DNA of 64,000 bases from Paenibacillus sp. MBLB1832. Its GTDB lineage: Bacteria; Bacillota; Bacilli; Paenibacillales; NBRC-103111. Location: positions 3,677,001 through 3,741,000 of the forward strand of contig NZ_CP130319.1 of NCBI RefSeq assembly GCF_032271945.1, given 5' to 3'. The position numbers and the translations under genes are program-made. This document shows positions 46,501 to 54,651 of the stretch, one piece after another. Position 1 is the stretch's first letter, and every line of letters begins with the position of its first letter. The notes beneath the pieces were generated by a model that saw nothing but the letters and a program-made list of their open reading frames with translations, was not told the origin of the DNA and made no database searches.

Positions 46501-47364
46501 CTGCCAATCTAATGTCCCGTCTCCATTCGCATCGTCCGTAATCGCAACCTTCGCGTACGGAAGCTCGACGATTTCCGAGTTGATTCCATCCGTTTCCCTA
46601 TACGTCCAGGGAAGACTCCAGACTCCAAGCTTCTTGTAACCGGTCTTGGCAACGGTTTGGTAATAATACCGTTGTTCATTGCCTGCATAACTTAAATCGG
46701 CATCTTTGTTTGCCAAAATCTCGAATGCATTGCTGTAGATCGAACCAGCTAACTCATTCGTATTCAGAATCACATAAGTCTTCGCGACAGGAGCAGCGTC
46801 CGTTGCTTTGCTTGATAGTACGTTATATTCTTCTTTGCTGGAATTCCACGATCCGATGTCAGCACCTGTCTCCTTTGCACCAGCTTGCGTATCACGGATC
46901 GACAACAGACTTTGGTTCGGAAATTCAACCGTCTGAACCAATGTGGAACCGCTTTCTTGGATGTTCGTCACTTTGAAATCCAGCACGTTATCGACAACAT
47001 CGATTACAACTGTCATGAGAACGTTAATACTCGAGAAATTCAGCGTATATGTGGCTTTATCCGCCGCATTCTTCACGAACGTAACCGTAGGTGTATAGGA
47101 GACTCCGTTAATATTCACTGTTGAGATAACATCCTCTTGCCCGTAAATAATTTTCCCGCTGCTTAACCATTGATACTGGATAACCCGTGGAAATTGATCG
47201 TCAATTGTTACCTGCATTTTGGCTGACTGAATCGTCGTAGAAGCGGCATAAGCCGTACCTACACCCGCAAAAAAAGCCGGAACACATAAAATCTGTGTGA
47301 GCATAACGCCTGTTGTTACTAGTGATACCAGTTTGCGTGAACGTACCGATTGCTTAGCTTTCAA
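42550..47364 (-). CDS. Secreted GH101-like endo-alpha-N-acetylgalactosaminidase family enzyme with multi-module tail
   Basis: About 1604 residues. Numbering from the upstream ATG at 47373: signal peptide 1-44 (AYA cleavage), beta-sandwich to about 310, then a GH101-type barrel with EGHDDGFDDYGN at 358-369, GGLTDLNTLVNEA, GVHLNLNDAYPEA, YIDVY with Asp464 as likely nucleophile and GSEM with Glu490 as likely acid/base. The spacing fits GH101, but GSEM replaces the usual TEWG-like motif. The tail has two CBM-like sandwiches (from about 755 and 924), a LamG/DUF1080-like domain (about 1086) and two DNRLRE/CBM96-like modules (about 1274 and 1446). GAGGAG touches the ATG at 47373 but lies nine bases before a TTG at 47364, so TTG is the likelier start. 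It follows the cassette-4 binding protein. Confidence 0.85.
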   Translation of the reverse strand: MKAKQSVRSRKLVSLVTTGVMLTQILCVPAFFAGVGTAYAASTTIQSAKMQVTIDDQFPRVIQYQWLSSGKIIYGQEDVISTVNINGVSYTPTVTFVKNAADKATYTLNFSSINVLMTVVIDVVDNVLDFKVTNIQESGSTLVQTVEFPNQSLLSIRDTQAGAKETGADIGSWNSSKEEYNVLSSKATDAAPVAKTYVILNTNELAGSIYSNAFEILANKDADLSYAGNEQRYYYQTVAKTGYKKLGVWSLPWTYRETDGINSEIVELPYAKVAITDDANGDGTLDWQDGGIAYRQIMTLPQGYDVIPKVMPEIAYSRQSLSQWPFLRTLDMIKKFYSYTDGFGQLLQYKGFQHEGHDDGFDDYGNVINKRLGGLTDLNTLVNEASQYNAYVGVHLNLNDAYPEAQHYSYDKIGNISWQTMDTGYYLNRHADSLDPGSNGLAARLSELKQNVPNLKWTYIDVYTGLGYNQWKLAKELNNNGWMIGSEMSGALNRSSIWSHVNEIESKVERFIKNNVTDQFMFDPILLTTRHASAMGYGNDKDEDQGAVGSTINDQMNVFYNQTLLFKYMQNYSIMKMNVDQALNQTTTVTFQNGLTGQVVDPGTVSNTTEGTNQYVTNNPKVELRKNGNLIATYQNQFKKKVVASSAVGYHNKTITPQLTQYLLPWDPQSETKLYHYNSVGGNTTWTLPASWAGVTSVDLYQLSDTGKTLVTTLPVTAGQVTINATANTPYVVYKHGQADAITPVSSLNFGSGGFVKDPGFDSRALNNWSVSSISGSTNHVSIQTNAAGDPYLQVRGNNGADATISQTIIGLTAGKTYQMSVWAEVKNGQTATVGVKNYGGTEVTNTMTLSNIPNKYYNSMRSTIGNNMQRLSVNFTVPTGNSSATIYMKAAQVAGSSTAEVDLDDIRVVELTNPAPPGSHYFFDDFESNNEGLGPFIPINTNKAHISDLHAGFTNDTINGNYSLKMRANSTDASSITGEMMRTIPSTVRLLPNTTYTISFPYRMSLQNSYNIAVTSGYGSGMVDLFNETIDYSKYYYNKTFTTGSANDYSIRFINNIGGWDNFIIDDFTVDLGTVAPPVETPDQTFNNGQIGGWIAAYGNGSVQAVSQQLALSTDRYETVALDQNTADIADGEMTFTITPQSNNVAGAIIRYTSPTSYTRIGFDSAANGWRYWDPQGNTGIINMPGVALTTGVPHKVKLTYTGTHYTLYVDNILSYDGNIPALKTTAGRTGFSVRNKSTVYIDNVTLQNLGASSGSTPIVPTPANAQSTPGKIVLDSYDDAYVRDGASATTNFGVDPSLAVKNDGVGYSRESYLKFDLSGVTSSVYAAQIKLNATAKGSTAPNQVVELVSDNTWSETTINWNNKPASSTVIATFTPVLGVNSFDVTSQVQSALAAGKKLSVKIHGALQVSGSSEVDYGSFENTTVSNRPVLELTVPTTSILTASADSYVRDGFYASQNFGTSATLDVKTDGTDYSREAYVKYDLTSVTGTVTSAKIDLNLTTAGATAPNQVVELVSDNSWTESGITWNNKPASSGTVLATFAPTVGVHEFDVTSQVVAAMASGKKLSIRIYSSQLLSGTTDTHYGARENTTVSNRPVLKVTTQ

Positions 47365-47387
47365 TATTTTCATCTCCTCACGTTTTT

Positions 47388-47401
47388 TTAAAACGCTTAC
47401 A
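47388..47401. promoter_or_regulatory. cre-like site before the GH101-like gene
   Basis: TTAAAACGCTTACA agrees with the CcpA operator consensus at 13 of 14 positions and lies about 24 bases before the start codon. It would fit glucose repression by roadblock. Confidence 0.45.
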
Positions 47402-47441
47402 TCAAATAATTACATGGCCTCCTTTCTAAATAGTTGGCATA

Positions 47442-47491
47442 TAAAAAACGGCGGGATGATCTACTTTTTTCAAGTATGATTCACCCGCCGA
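47442..47491 (-). terminator. Terminator between cassette-4 binding-protein gene and GH101-like gene
   Basis: On the minus strand GGCGGGTGAATCATACTT pairs with AGTAGATCATCCCGCC and is followed by GTTTTTTA. It begins 26 bases after the stop of the binding-protein gene and ends about 78 bases before the GH101-like start. Confidence 0.85.
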
Positions 47492-47516
47492 ATAGCCCTT
47501 TTCTAAAAACGATTTC

Positions 47517-49088
47517 TTATTTACCGCCTCTTGCTTTATAGGCATCGTTCACTTCTTTCGTTAACTTTTGGAAAGAAGCGTCCTCCTGCATGGATTTGAC
47601 GAACTTATCCCAATCGTCCAAGCTGCTTTTGCCTACAAGCGTATTGATTTCATTGTCATATATTTTCTTGAGGAAATCTGCGCCCTTTTCTGCATTCGTA
47701 GGTGTATTGATGCCTGTGGCCGGATCCAAAATGGATTGCTTGCTGATCGCATCAACCAGATCGTGGTCATACTTGAGAACCTCTGGTGACATTTCTCCAT
47801 GTTCGGCTCTTGCATATTTGTTAAAGAAGGATGGTATCCATTGACTTGTGTTCGGCAACATATTCTGCTTTTTGGCGGCATCCGACTGTACTGCAATGGT
47901 CGGAAGGTTAGTATCTGTATAGTCTTTATCCTTAATACCGTAGTTGAGCAGCTTCCAACCCTCTAGTGTATTGCCATAATCCATGAGTTCCAAAATCTTT
48001 TTCATTTTATCTTCTGACACTTTCTTACTGATCATCAGTTGGCCGAAACTTCCTGAACTTTTTTCATAGTAACGCTTGCCATCCGGTGCTGCAGGCAGTT
48101 CATAAGCAACTGCGTCTGCTTTCGGATTCACCTTTTGTAGTTCTTTGATCACATTCGGCGTGTTGTAAATGTCATAAATATTTCCGATATACATGCCGAT
48201 TTTCCCTTGAATGAACATATCCTTTAACTGTTGGGCCTTCATAACCGGATAATCTGGCACGACCAATCCATCTTTGTACGCTTTGCTCCAGTAAGTTAGC
48301 GCAGTTTTCATCTGCGGAGAAGCGAATGCCGGAGTTAATTGACCAGCGTTGTTTGCCCAGCCTTGCATAAGACCGCCAGCTGAAGAAGAACCGAACATCG
48401 AGTATAAGTAGGTTTGAGGCGTAGGCGTAGCATATGCGGCAAATCCGTAAGTATCAGGCTTTCCGTTGCCGTCTGGATCGTTTTTCGTAAACGCCTCCAT
48501 GACTTTGTAGAATTCGTCTGTCGTCTTCGGCGCCTGTAACCCCAGTTTGTCCAACCAGTCTTTGCGAATAATGAGCGATTCATGGCCATCCTGCGGTCTA
48601 ACCCGCGGTACTCCAAAGGATTTGCCATTAAACGATAATGCGGTATACACACCAGGATCGATCTTGGATAAATTCGGATAGTTCTTGAGGTATGGTGTTA
48701 AATCCCAGAACGCACCTTGACCAAGCGCTTGAGTCCAATTCTGCTTCGTAATATCCCACACAACTGTCAAATCCGGCAAGTCATTCGACGCCAGCATAAC
48801 GTTAACTTTATCATCGTAATTGTTGGAAGGCACGTAAGAAGCATTGATTTTAACATTCAACTTCTGATTGAGTTGTTGAATGTTTTCCAAATCGTTAGTA
48901 GGTGCATCATTGTAAGTAGGTGCGATAATCGTAACTTCCGTAGGTGCTTTGGGCGCTGCTGAAGTTGCAGGTGTAGCTGCAGATGTCGATGACTGACTTT
49001 CCGCAGGTTTATTGCTACCGCACGCTGTCGAAATCAGCATAAGGGCTGCTGCTGCCGTAAGACCACTCATTTTTAAAACCTTTTTCAT
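47517..49088 (-). CDS. ABC transporter sugar-binding lipoprotein, cassette 4
   Basis: A 523-residue binding protein with signal peptide and lipobox STAC (Cys23), an Ala/Ser/Thr linker and a LipO-type domain (TNDLENIQQLNQKLNVKINA, MLASNDLPDLTVVWD; Asp/Asn loop DPDGNGKPDTYG). GGAGG lies upstream of the ATG at 49088; an in-frame codon at 49106 precedes that site. It completes the importer formed with 49202-50975. The GH101-like enzyme downstream probably releases its ligand. Confidence 0.93.
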   Translation of the reverse strand: MKKVLKMSGLTAAAALMLISTACGSNKPAESQSSTSAATPATSAAPKAPTEVTIIAPTYNDAPTNDLENIQQLNQKLNVKINASYVPSNNYDDKVNVMLASNDLPDLTVVWDITKQNWTQALGQGAFWDLTPYLKNYPNLSKIDPGVYTALSFNGKSFGVPRVRPQDGHESLIIRKDWLDKLGLQAPKTTDEFYKVMEAFTKNDPDGNGKPDTYGFAAYATPTPQTYLYSMFGSSSAGGLMQGWANNAGQLTPAFASPQMKTALTYWSKAYKDGLVVPDYPVMKAQQLKDMFIQGKIGMYIGNIYDIYNTPNVIKELQKVNPKADAVAYELPAAPDGKRYYEKSSGSFGQLMISKKVSEDKMKKILELMDYGNTLEGWKLLNYGIKDKDYTDTNLPTIAVQSDAAKKQNMLPNTSQWIPSFFNKYARAEHGEMSPEVLKYDHDLVDAISKQSILDPATGINTPTNAEKGADFLKKIYDNEINTLVGKSSLDDWDKFVKSMQEDASFQKLTKEVNDAYKARGGK

Positions 49089-49137
49089 TGTGTGTTGCCT
49101 CCTCAAATTTTTTTTTTAGATGTTGCTGCCCGCCTTT

Positions 49138-49153
49138 TGAAAACATGTTTACA
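49138..49153. promoter_or_regulatory. Near-palindrome TGAAAACATGTTTACA before the cassette-4 binding-protein gene
   Basis: The 16 bases are symmetric at 14 positions and lie between the YtcP stop and the binding-protein start. ATGTTTACA is also found in the leaders of both tandem binding-protein genes (about 35766 and 37469). An operator is possible. Confidence 0.3.
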
Positions 49154-49201
49154 TTATTGCCATTCCAAAACGCAGTATCACCCCTCTCAAGAAAGTTTTA
49201 C

Positions 49202-50056
49202 TTAACCCTTCACAGAACCAAGCGTTAAACCCTTGACAAAATATTTTTGCAAGAATGGATACACCATGACGATCGGAACTGCTGCAAGCACGACAGCTGC
49301 CATTTTCACCGTTTCCGCTGGAATCACGATTCCTGAAGCTTCATCAGGGGGAGCCGCGCTTGCGGCTAGCATTTGCTGCAAAACGACTTGCAACGGACGC
49401 AGCGTGTCCTTATTGATGTAAAGTACGCCATTGAAATACGTGTTCCAATACGCGACTCCGTAAAACAAACTGAATGCGGCTATGACCGGTAAGGATATCG
49501 GAAGAATAATCCGGAAGAAGATGCCGACATCCGAGCAGCCGTCCATTTTACCTGATTCCTCCAGCTCTGCAGGTACGTCTTGGAAGAAGCTTTTCATGAG
49601 CAGCACGTAAAAAGCAGTCGCTAATCCTGGCAGCACTAGTGCCCAGAAACTGTTCAACAATCCTAAATTTCGAATCAATAAATAGTTAGGCATAATGCCA
49701 GGGTTGAACAGCATCGTGAACAAAATCGAGGTCAGGATGAAATTACGGCCTTTCAATCTCTTGCGCGATAATCCATATGCCAACCCTGACGTCACGAGCA
49801 AAGCACCAACCGTACCGACGATTGTCAGTAACGCTGTAATGAAGAAGGAGTTCATAAACGAATTGTTAGACATAATGTAACGATATGACGCTAAACTCCA
49901 TGTTTTCGGAAACAGCATAACCGGCGTGGATATAAATTCATGCGGTTCTGTGAAGGACACAATCGTAATGTAGATGAACGGCAATACGGTAGAAAGTGAA
50001 AATAAGAACAGTGCTGTATAAATGAAGACATCTAACCATTTGGAGGAACGATCCAT
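49202..50056 (-). CDS. Carbohydrate ABC transporter permease, YtcP type, cassette 4
   Basis: A 284-residue membrane permease with six segments, docking loop LEESGKMDGCSDVGIFF...LPISLP and tail KGLTLGSVKG. The ATG at 50056 overlaps the stop codon region of the LplB-type partner and uses GAGGGAG inside it, which implies translational coupling. A longer in-frame start at 50128 lies within the partner gene and is unlikely. Confidence 0.92.
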   Translation of the reverse strand: MDRSSKWLDVFIYTALFLFSLSTVLPFIYITIVSFTEPHEFISTPVMLFPKTWSLASYRYIMSNNSFMNSFFITALLTIVGTVGALLVTSGLAYGLSRKRLKGRNFILTSILFTMLFNPGIMPNYLLIRNLGLLNSFWALVLPGLATAFYVLLMKSFFQDVPAELEESGKMDGCSDVGIFFRIILPISLPVIAAFSLFYGVAYWNTYFNGVLYINKDTLRPLQVVLQQMLAASAAPPDEASGIVIPAETVKMAAVVLAAVPIVMVYPFLQKYFVKGLTLGSVKG

Positions 50057-50057
50057 C

Positions 50058-50975
50058 TTAGTACACTCCCTCCTCGCCCATTTTCTTTGCGATACGGTTC
50101 GCCGCGACGACCATAATGAAGCCAACAATCGATTTGAACATACCTGCGGCTACGGCAAAGCTGAATCTCCCTTGCTGAACACCGACGCGATATGCATACG
50201 TGTCGAATACGTCCCCAATGCTTTCAACAGGAGCGCTACTCATCAGGTAGACTTGCTCGAAACCGACATCCATCACCGTTCCTAATCGTAGGATGAGCAG
50301 AACGACGATCGTGGACTTAATTCCTGGCAGCGTTATATGAATCAGTTGATTCCATCGGCTAGCTCCATCGATTTGAGCTGCCTCGTACTGCTCGGGATTA
50401 ATACTAGTCAGCGCCGCAAGGAAAATGATCGTCCCATATCCAGCATCCTTCCAAATACTTTGCGACGTTAATAATAGCCAGAATGTATTCGCATTCGTCA
50501 GAAAATCAATTTTCGTTCCGCCAGCATCTACAATCAGTCCATTAACGATCCCAGAAGATTTGCTAAGCAAAATGAAGCAAATACCTGCAATGACGACCCA
50601 TGAGACAAAGTGAGGTAAATAAATGGCTGTTTGCACAAATTTCTTAAACCGTACTCGACGCACTTCGTTAAGCATTAGCGCCAAGATGATCGGCGCCGGG
50701 AAAAAGAACAGAATGTTCAAGAAACTAATGGCTAGCGTATTCCTCAAGAGCTTGAAAAAATCAGGATTCGTTAAGAAATCACTGAAATATTTAAAGCCAA
50801 CCCACTCGCTCTTCCAAAACCCAAGGAATGGGGAGTAGTTCTGGAATGCTAGCGACAACCCCCACATGGGCCCATATTTAAATATCAGAAAAAAGAGCAA
50901 GCCAGGCATCATTAATAAGTACAAATACTTGTCTCGTCTCAGGGCAGTTCCCCAGCCCCTTAACCATAGTGTCAT
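50058..50975 (-). CDS. Carbohydrate ABC transporter permease, LplB type, cassette 4
   Basis: A 305-residue membrane permease with six segments, the early motif YGPMWGLSLAFQNY, and the docking loop QYEAAQIDGASRWNQLIH...LPGI. GAGGTGA precedes the ATG at 50975. It heads the cassette-4 operon; the region to 51177 is its leader, about 70 bases of which are duplicated at 54702-54773. The membrane AraC regulator directly upstream in the same direction has its own terminator. Confidence 0.93.
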   Translation of the reverse strand: MTLWLRGWGTALRRDKYLYLLMMPGLLFFLIFKYGPMWGLSLAFQNYSPFLGFWKSEWVGFKYFSDFLTNPDFFKLLRNTLAISFLNILFFFPAPIILALMLNEVRRVRFKKFVQTAIYLPHFVSWVVIAGICFILLSKSSGIVNGLIVDAGGTKIDFLTNANTFWLLLTSQSIWKDAGYGTIIFLAALTSINPEQYEAAQIDGASRWNQLIHITLPGIKSTIVVLLILRLGTVMDVGFEQVYLMSSAPVESIGDVFDTYAYRVGVQQGRFSFAVAAGMFKSIVGFIMVVAANRIAKKMGEEGVY

Positions 50976-51173
50976 ATTTTGTCACCTCTCGTAGCTGCAA
51001 GTGCAGATTTAATACTTGCAATATACGATTCAAACTTTGTCGCCTGCAAGATGCAATTGTTGCGCAGCCACAACCCCCGTTAGATCAAGACTTTTTCGAG
51101 TTAGTCGCATTATTTGCGTCAAAGGGAGCACCTAAAAACAATAAAATGCGACTCACCACAGGATTCCAGTTTA

Positions 51174-51218
51174 TTTAACAAAAATAATGCTCGCAGGACT
51201 GATCCCGCAAGCATTATT
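51174..51218 (-). terminator. Terminator after the cassette-4 regulator gene
   Basis: AATAATGCT pairs with AGCATTATT and an inner GC stem; on the minus strand TTTTTGTT follows. It begins 9 bases after the stop codon at 51227. Confidence 0.85.
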
Positions 51219-51226
51219 CGTTACTA

Positions 51227-53521
51227 TCATTTGACTGATTCCCTATACTGACCAGGCGTTATACCTACCTGTTTCTTGAAGACACGCATGAAATTTTGAC
51301 GCTGATACCCGACAAGATTAGATATCTCGCTAACCGGCAAATCGGTCTCCGCTAATAATTGCTTTGCTTTCTCAATACGATATTCCGTCAAATAATCAAT
51401 GAAGGCAGTCTGCTTAATTTTCTTAAACCATTTGCTAATCTGGAACGTACTCACCCCGCAATAATCTGCGCATTCTTCAAGAGAGATTTCCCGATGATAA
51501 TGTTCATGTATGTAAGTTACGGCTGTCATCACCATTCGTTCATACTCGCCATGCCGATTGCCCTGCACGGCCGTAATAATTGGAGAAATTAGCGCTGTCA
51601 CAAACCATCTTTTAATATCCTCAATACTCTTCAATTTACGTAAATGCGTATAAGGATCGTATTGTTCGAATAGCTGCTTCGGTTCTACCTTCAAGCTATA
51701 AGCCGTTCTCATCGTTGCGGCAAGCAGCTGATTACAGTAGAGCAGCACACCTTCTGGAGATCTTGCCTGCCTGCTGACCGTCTCCATGAAATCATTCAAC
51801 ATTCGCTCTGCTTCCTCTTGATTGCCAAGCTTCAGAGAGTTCTCATAGTGCTGCTCTAGCTCAACGGGATAGCTGCTCTCGCTGGCGAGGCTGCCCTCGT
51901 CTAGCAGCACCATATTCCTTCCCGTAATGATGCGCGATTCCAATGCAAGCATGGCTTGGCGGTACAATCCCGGCACTTCCTTCGCCTCATATCCGATTAC
52001 GCTTAACCCAACCGTCACTGGGAGCTGTAAAAAGTTGGAGAGTGTATGCCGCATATTTTCAGCAAAAGCAAAGAAATCAGGTTCCTCCTTGTCTGCTTCC
52101 GGCGTCTCAGGCGCACTCCAAATCCAAGTCGCTAGGCTATCATTGAATACATTTACCGTTACGCCTCGCCAATTATTCAGTGGAATAAATTCGTCAATAA
52201 TATTTTTCATGGAAAAGAGCATTAGCTCTTTATCACTGTCGAGAAATTTCCCCTGTCGGTCTGTATCCATATCGAACGCAACCGCAAGCACAGCGAACTC
52301 CCCTTGATCAGGAAGTTGATAACGCTTTAACAGTTCGCCTAATTGATTATTGGTATAGTAGGCAAATTGACCCTGCAGCATCTGCAGAACGAAAGACTCG
52401 CGTATGATCGGCTGTTGATGCGTCAATTCATTCTTTAGTTGAGATGCCGTATGCCTGAGCTCCAACCAATTTCGATGGAAGAAGCCCATCTCATCAGAAT
52501 CAATCTCCGTATCAGAATCACTTCTAATATTCGCCAGTAATCGCTCAACGGGCCGGTAAATTTTTCGATTGCCGAAGAAAGAACCTCCAACGCTTACTAG
52601 AATGAAAAACAAGACGATGCCCATCGTGATAGACGCTATTCCTTTTGACTTGGCATGCAATTCATTAACAGGAATCACATCGATATATTTCCACCCGCTG
52701 TAGTTCGAAGATATGCTTGTAACCAGAAATTGGGTGCCATCCCAAGTGAAATTATATTTGGACTTCCCTTCGCCTGCTTGTAAAATGCTCTCATAGAAAT
52801 TGCTTGGCTGTAGCTCGTTCGATGTTGAGGTGACTAATTTCCCTGACTCGCTTACTACGAACATGAATTGTCCTTTATAGACTTTCGAATCCCCAATGGT
52901 TTCACGTATTTGAGTAGAGTTTACTGACGCAAGGACGAGCCCAATCGGATCATTGCTGCCGAGTGGAAACTTATTAACCAACGTTACACCTCTATCTGTA
53001 ACGCTATTGGGCGTCACAGGGAATGTCTCATTCAACCAACGCAGCCGGTAATCAGATTTCATCTCATGATCGAATTTATCCCGAACGGCCATGCTAATAA
53101 CATCTGGCCGGATCGTACCATTCGTCGGGGAAATATACGCAGTGTCCCGAATATAGAGAGCGAGTTCGTTCAAATCCTTATTCGTATTTTGAAAAGCTCC
53201 GAGTATCTTATACACTTTGCCAAAGAAGTCGATTTGATCCACTTCTAAATCATCATTGTATTCCGTAAGAAAATAAGGCGAGTTCAATATTTGCAATAGA
53301 TTAATCTGAATCGCCTGAAGCTTTTTATCCACATTTTCGGATGCAGACTTCAAAATCTGATAATTAGCTTTGTTGACTTCCGTTTCTACAACGGACGAAG
53401 CATAGAGATAGCTGCCCAATCCAGTGATTACCGTCGGGACAATCGAAATAAAAAGCGAGACGATGATCATTTTCCTCAGCATTGATTTCTTTTTTTTGGG
53501 AAAAAAATTGAAAATTTTCAC
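51227..53521 (-). CDS. Membrane-anchored AraC-type regulator with extracellular sensor domain, cassette 4
   Basis: A 764-residue protein of the same plan as the cassette-3 regulator. TM1 lies at about 17-42, an extracytoplasmic dCache-like region runs to about 290, and TM2 is ITMGIVLFFILVSVGGSFFG. A degenerate GGDEF-like domain follows (VTVGLSVIGYEAKEVPGLYRQAMLALESR), and the AraC helix-turn-helix pair is ISLEECADYCGVSTFQISKWF and VSEISNLVGYQRQNFMRVFKK. The GTG at 53521 has AGGAGGT about 11 bases upstream. It lies just upstream of cassette 4 and is its probable activator. Confidence 0.92.
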   Translation of the reverse strand: MKIFNFFPKKKKSMLRKMIIVSLFISIVPTVITGLGSYLYASSVVETEVNKANYQILKSASENVDKKLQAIQINLLQILNSPYFLTEYNDDLEVDQIDFFGKVYKILGAFQNTNKDLNELALYIRDTAYISPTNGTIRPDVISMAVRDKFDHEMKSDYRLRWLNETFPVTPNSVTDRGVTLVNKFPLGSNDPIGLVLASVNSTQIRETIGDSKVYKGQFMFVVSESGKLVTSTSNELQPSNFYESILQAGEGKSKYNFTWDGTQFLVTSISSNYSGWKYIDVIPVNELHAKSKGIASITMGIVLFFILVSVGGSFFGNRKIYRPVERLLANIRSDSDTEIDSDEMGFFHRNWLELRHTASQLKNELTHQQPIIRESFVLQMLQGQFAYYTNNQLGELLKRYQLPDQGEFAVLAVAFDMDTDRQGKFLDSDKELMLFSMKNIIDEFIPLNNWRGVTVNVFNDSLATWIWSAPETPEADKEEPDFFAFAENMRHTLSNFLQLPVTVGLSVIGYEAKEVPGLYRQAMLALESRIITGRNMVLLDEGSLASESSYPVELEQHYENSLKLGNQEEAERMLNDFMETVSRQARSPEGVLLYCNQLLAATMRTAYSLKVEPKQLFEQYDPYTHLRKLKSIEDIKRWFVTALISPIITAVQGNRHGEYERMVMTAVTYIHEHYHREISLEECADYCGVSTFQISKWFKKIKQTAFIDYLTEYRIEKAKQLLAETDLPVSEISNLVGYQRQNFMRVFKKQVGITPGQYRESVK

Positions 53522-53564
53522 TTCAACGGTTACCTCCTAATGGTGTAACATGGCATGGGTATGT

Positions 53565-54550
53565 TTATTGTAACAGATACCTTTTGTCACAAGTAAGGCA
53601 CAATTTTTGCTCATTCATTCGAGAATGTGCCAATTGATCATCGTTATCCCGTTGATAGTCTTGATCCACGGTAAATTTTCTACCTTTTATTCCTAAATAT
53701 TGCTCTAACCACATAACAATCTCAATCTCGCTATAAATGATACATGTATCGTTATGATCATTCATGATTGCCAGTGAGATATCCAAATGCTGCATCATCC
53801 TCCTTTGCAATACGCATTGTCCGTAAAGCAGCGGAGAAAGCTTTCTTAGTTTTTAAAGTGACTCTATACAGGTAATCACCCCAGACTGCCTGTAGCTTCT
53901 CATCCGTCAATTTGATGGACTCGTTTAATACAAGAAGAGTGCTTTCGTCGTAGTAAATATACACCTTCTCGTCACTGTCATTCTGAAGCAATCGCTAATA
54001 TACCTGTCAAGTTTGCGCATGACTTTTTCAATTGCTTGGCAACGACGCTCATCACAATTCTCTAGGAGAAGGAAAGCAGAAAGGCAATTAGCATTGATCC
54101 ACGGATTCCAATTGTTCATTTTACGGTTCGTTTCCAGCCCCATCCACCATAAATCACTGCGCTCCAAATATGGATCGAAAATTCGACGCTTCATTTCCAT
54201 ACGAATTCGGTACACAAGTCGATGTATTGATCGGCAATATTAGGTAAATTATCAGCAGCGCTTGCTTTGGAAATAACCATATGTGGGGGAATTACCCAGG
54301 TCGATTCTTCGCAAATGGTCCAGATACCATTCATAGTCTGGTCGATAAAGCGGCCTGCTCCTTCCATACATTCGGCAAAAACTAAGGAAGCCAATGCCGT
54401 CCTGCGTTCCTCAAATTTGTACTGGAAATGAACGACATTTCCATTTCTAACATATTGCATATAATCTACAGCCGTAAGTGCAGGCCAAGGAAAGTCAAGG
54501 AAAATTTGTCCTCTGGAAATCCAATAGCTTCGAATCGTATCAGGAATTTT
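53565..54550 (-). pseudogene. Remnants of a heparinase II/III-like protein
   Basis: Pieces of one protein survive in different frames. About 54550-54191 encodes FLDFPWPALTAVDYMQYVRNG, then FEERRTALASLVFAECMEG and FIDQTMNGIWTICEESTWVIP, the start of Paenibacillus-type heparinase II/III proteins. It then jumps at about 54215 to RIRMEMKRRIFDPYLERSDLWWMG and NNWNPWINANCLSAFLLLE in another frame, with about 35 expected residues missing. From about 53991 a third frame carries DEKLQAVWGDYLYRVTLKTK, which recalls the C-terminal sandwich. The catalytic middle of the enzyme is absent, so it cannot be functional. Intact relatives act as polysaccharide lyases. The part from 53565 to 53758 is unassigned. 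Confidence 0.7.
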
Positions 54551-54651
54551 TTTCCATATTACCTTTTTTTCAAATTATTGATAAGGATGATAGTTTTCAT
54601 ACGTAGTAATGAGTTCAATCTTCTCCTGCTAATGTATGAATTATAAAAACA

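Noticed and set aside
53565-53810. Possible heparinase HND motif (NDHNDTCIIYSE)
   Set aside because: In heparinases this block precedes the C-terminal tryptophan motif, but here it lies after it; the match is too weak to assign.
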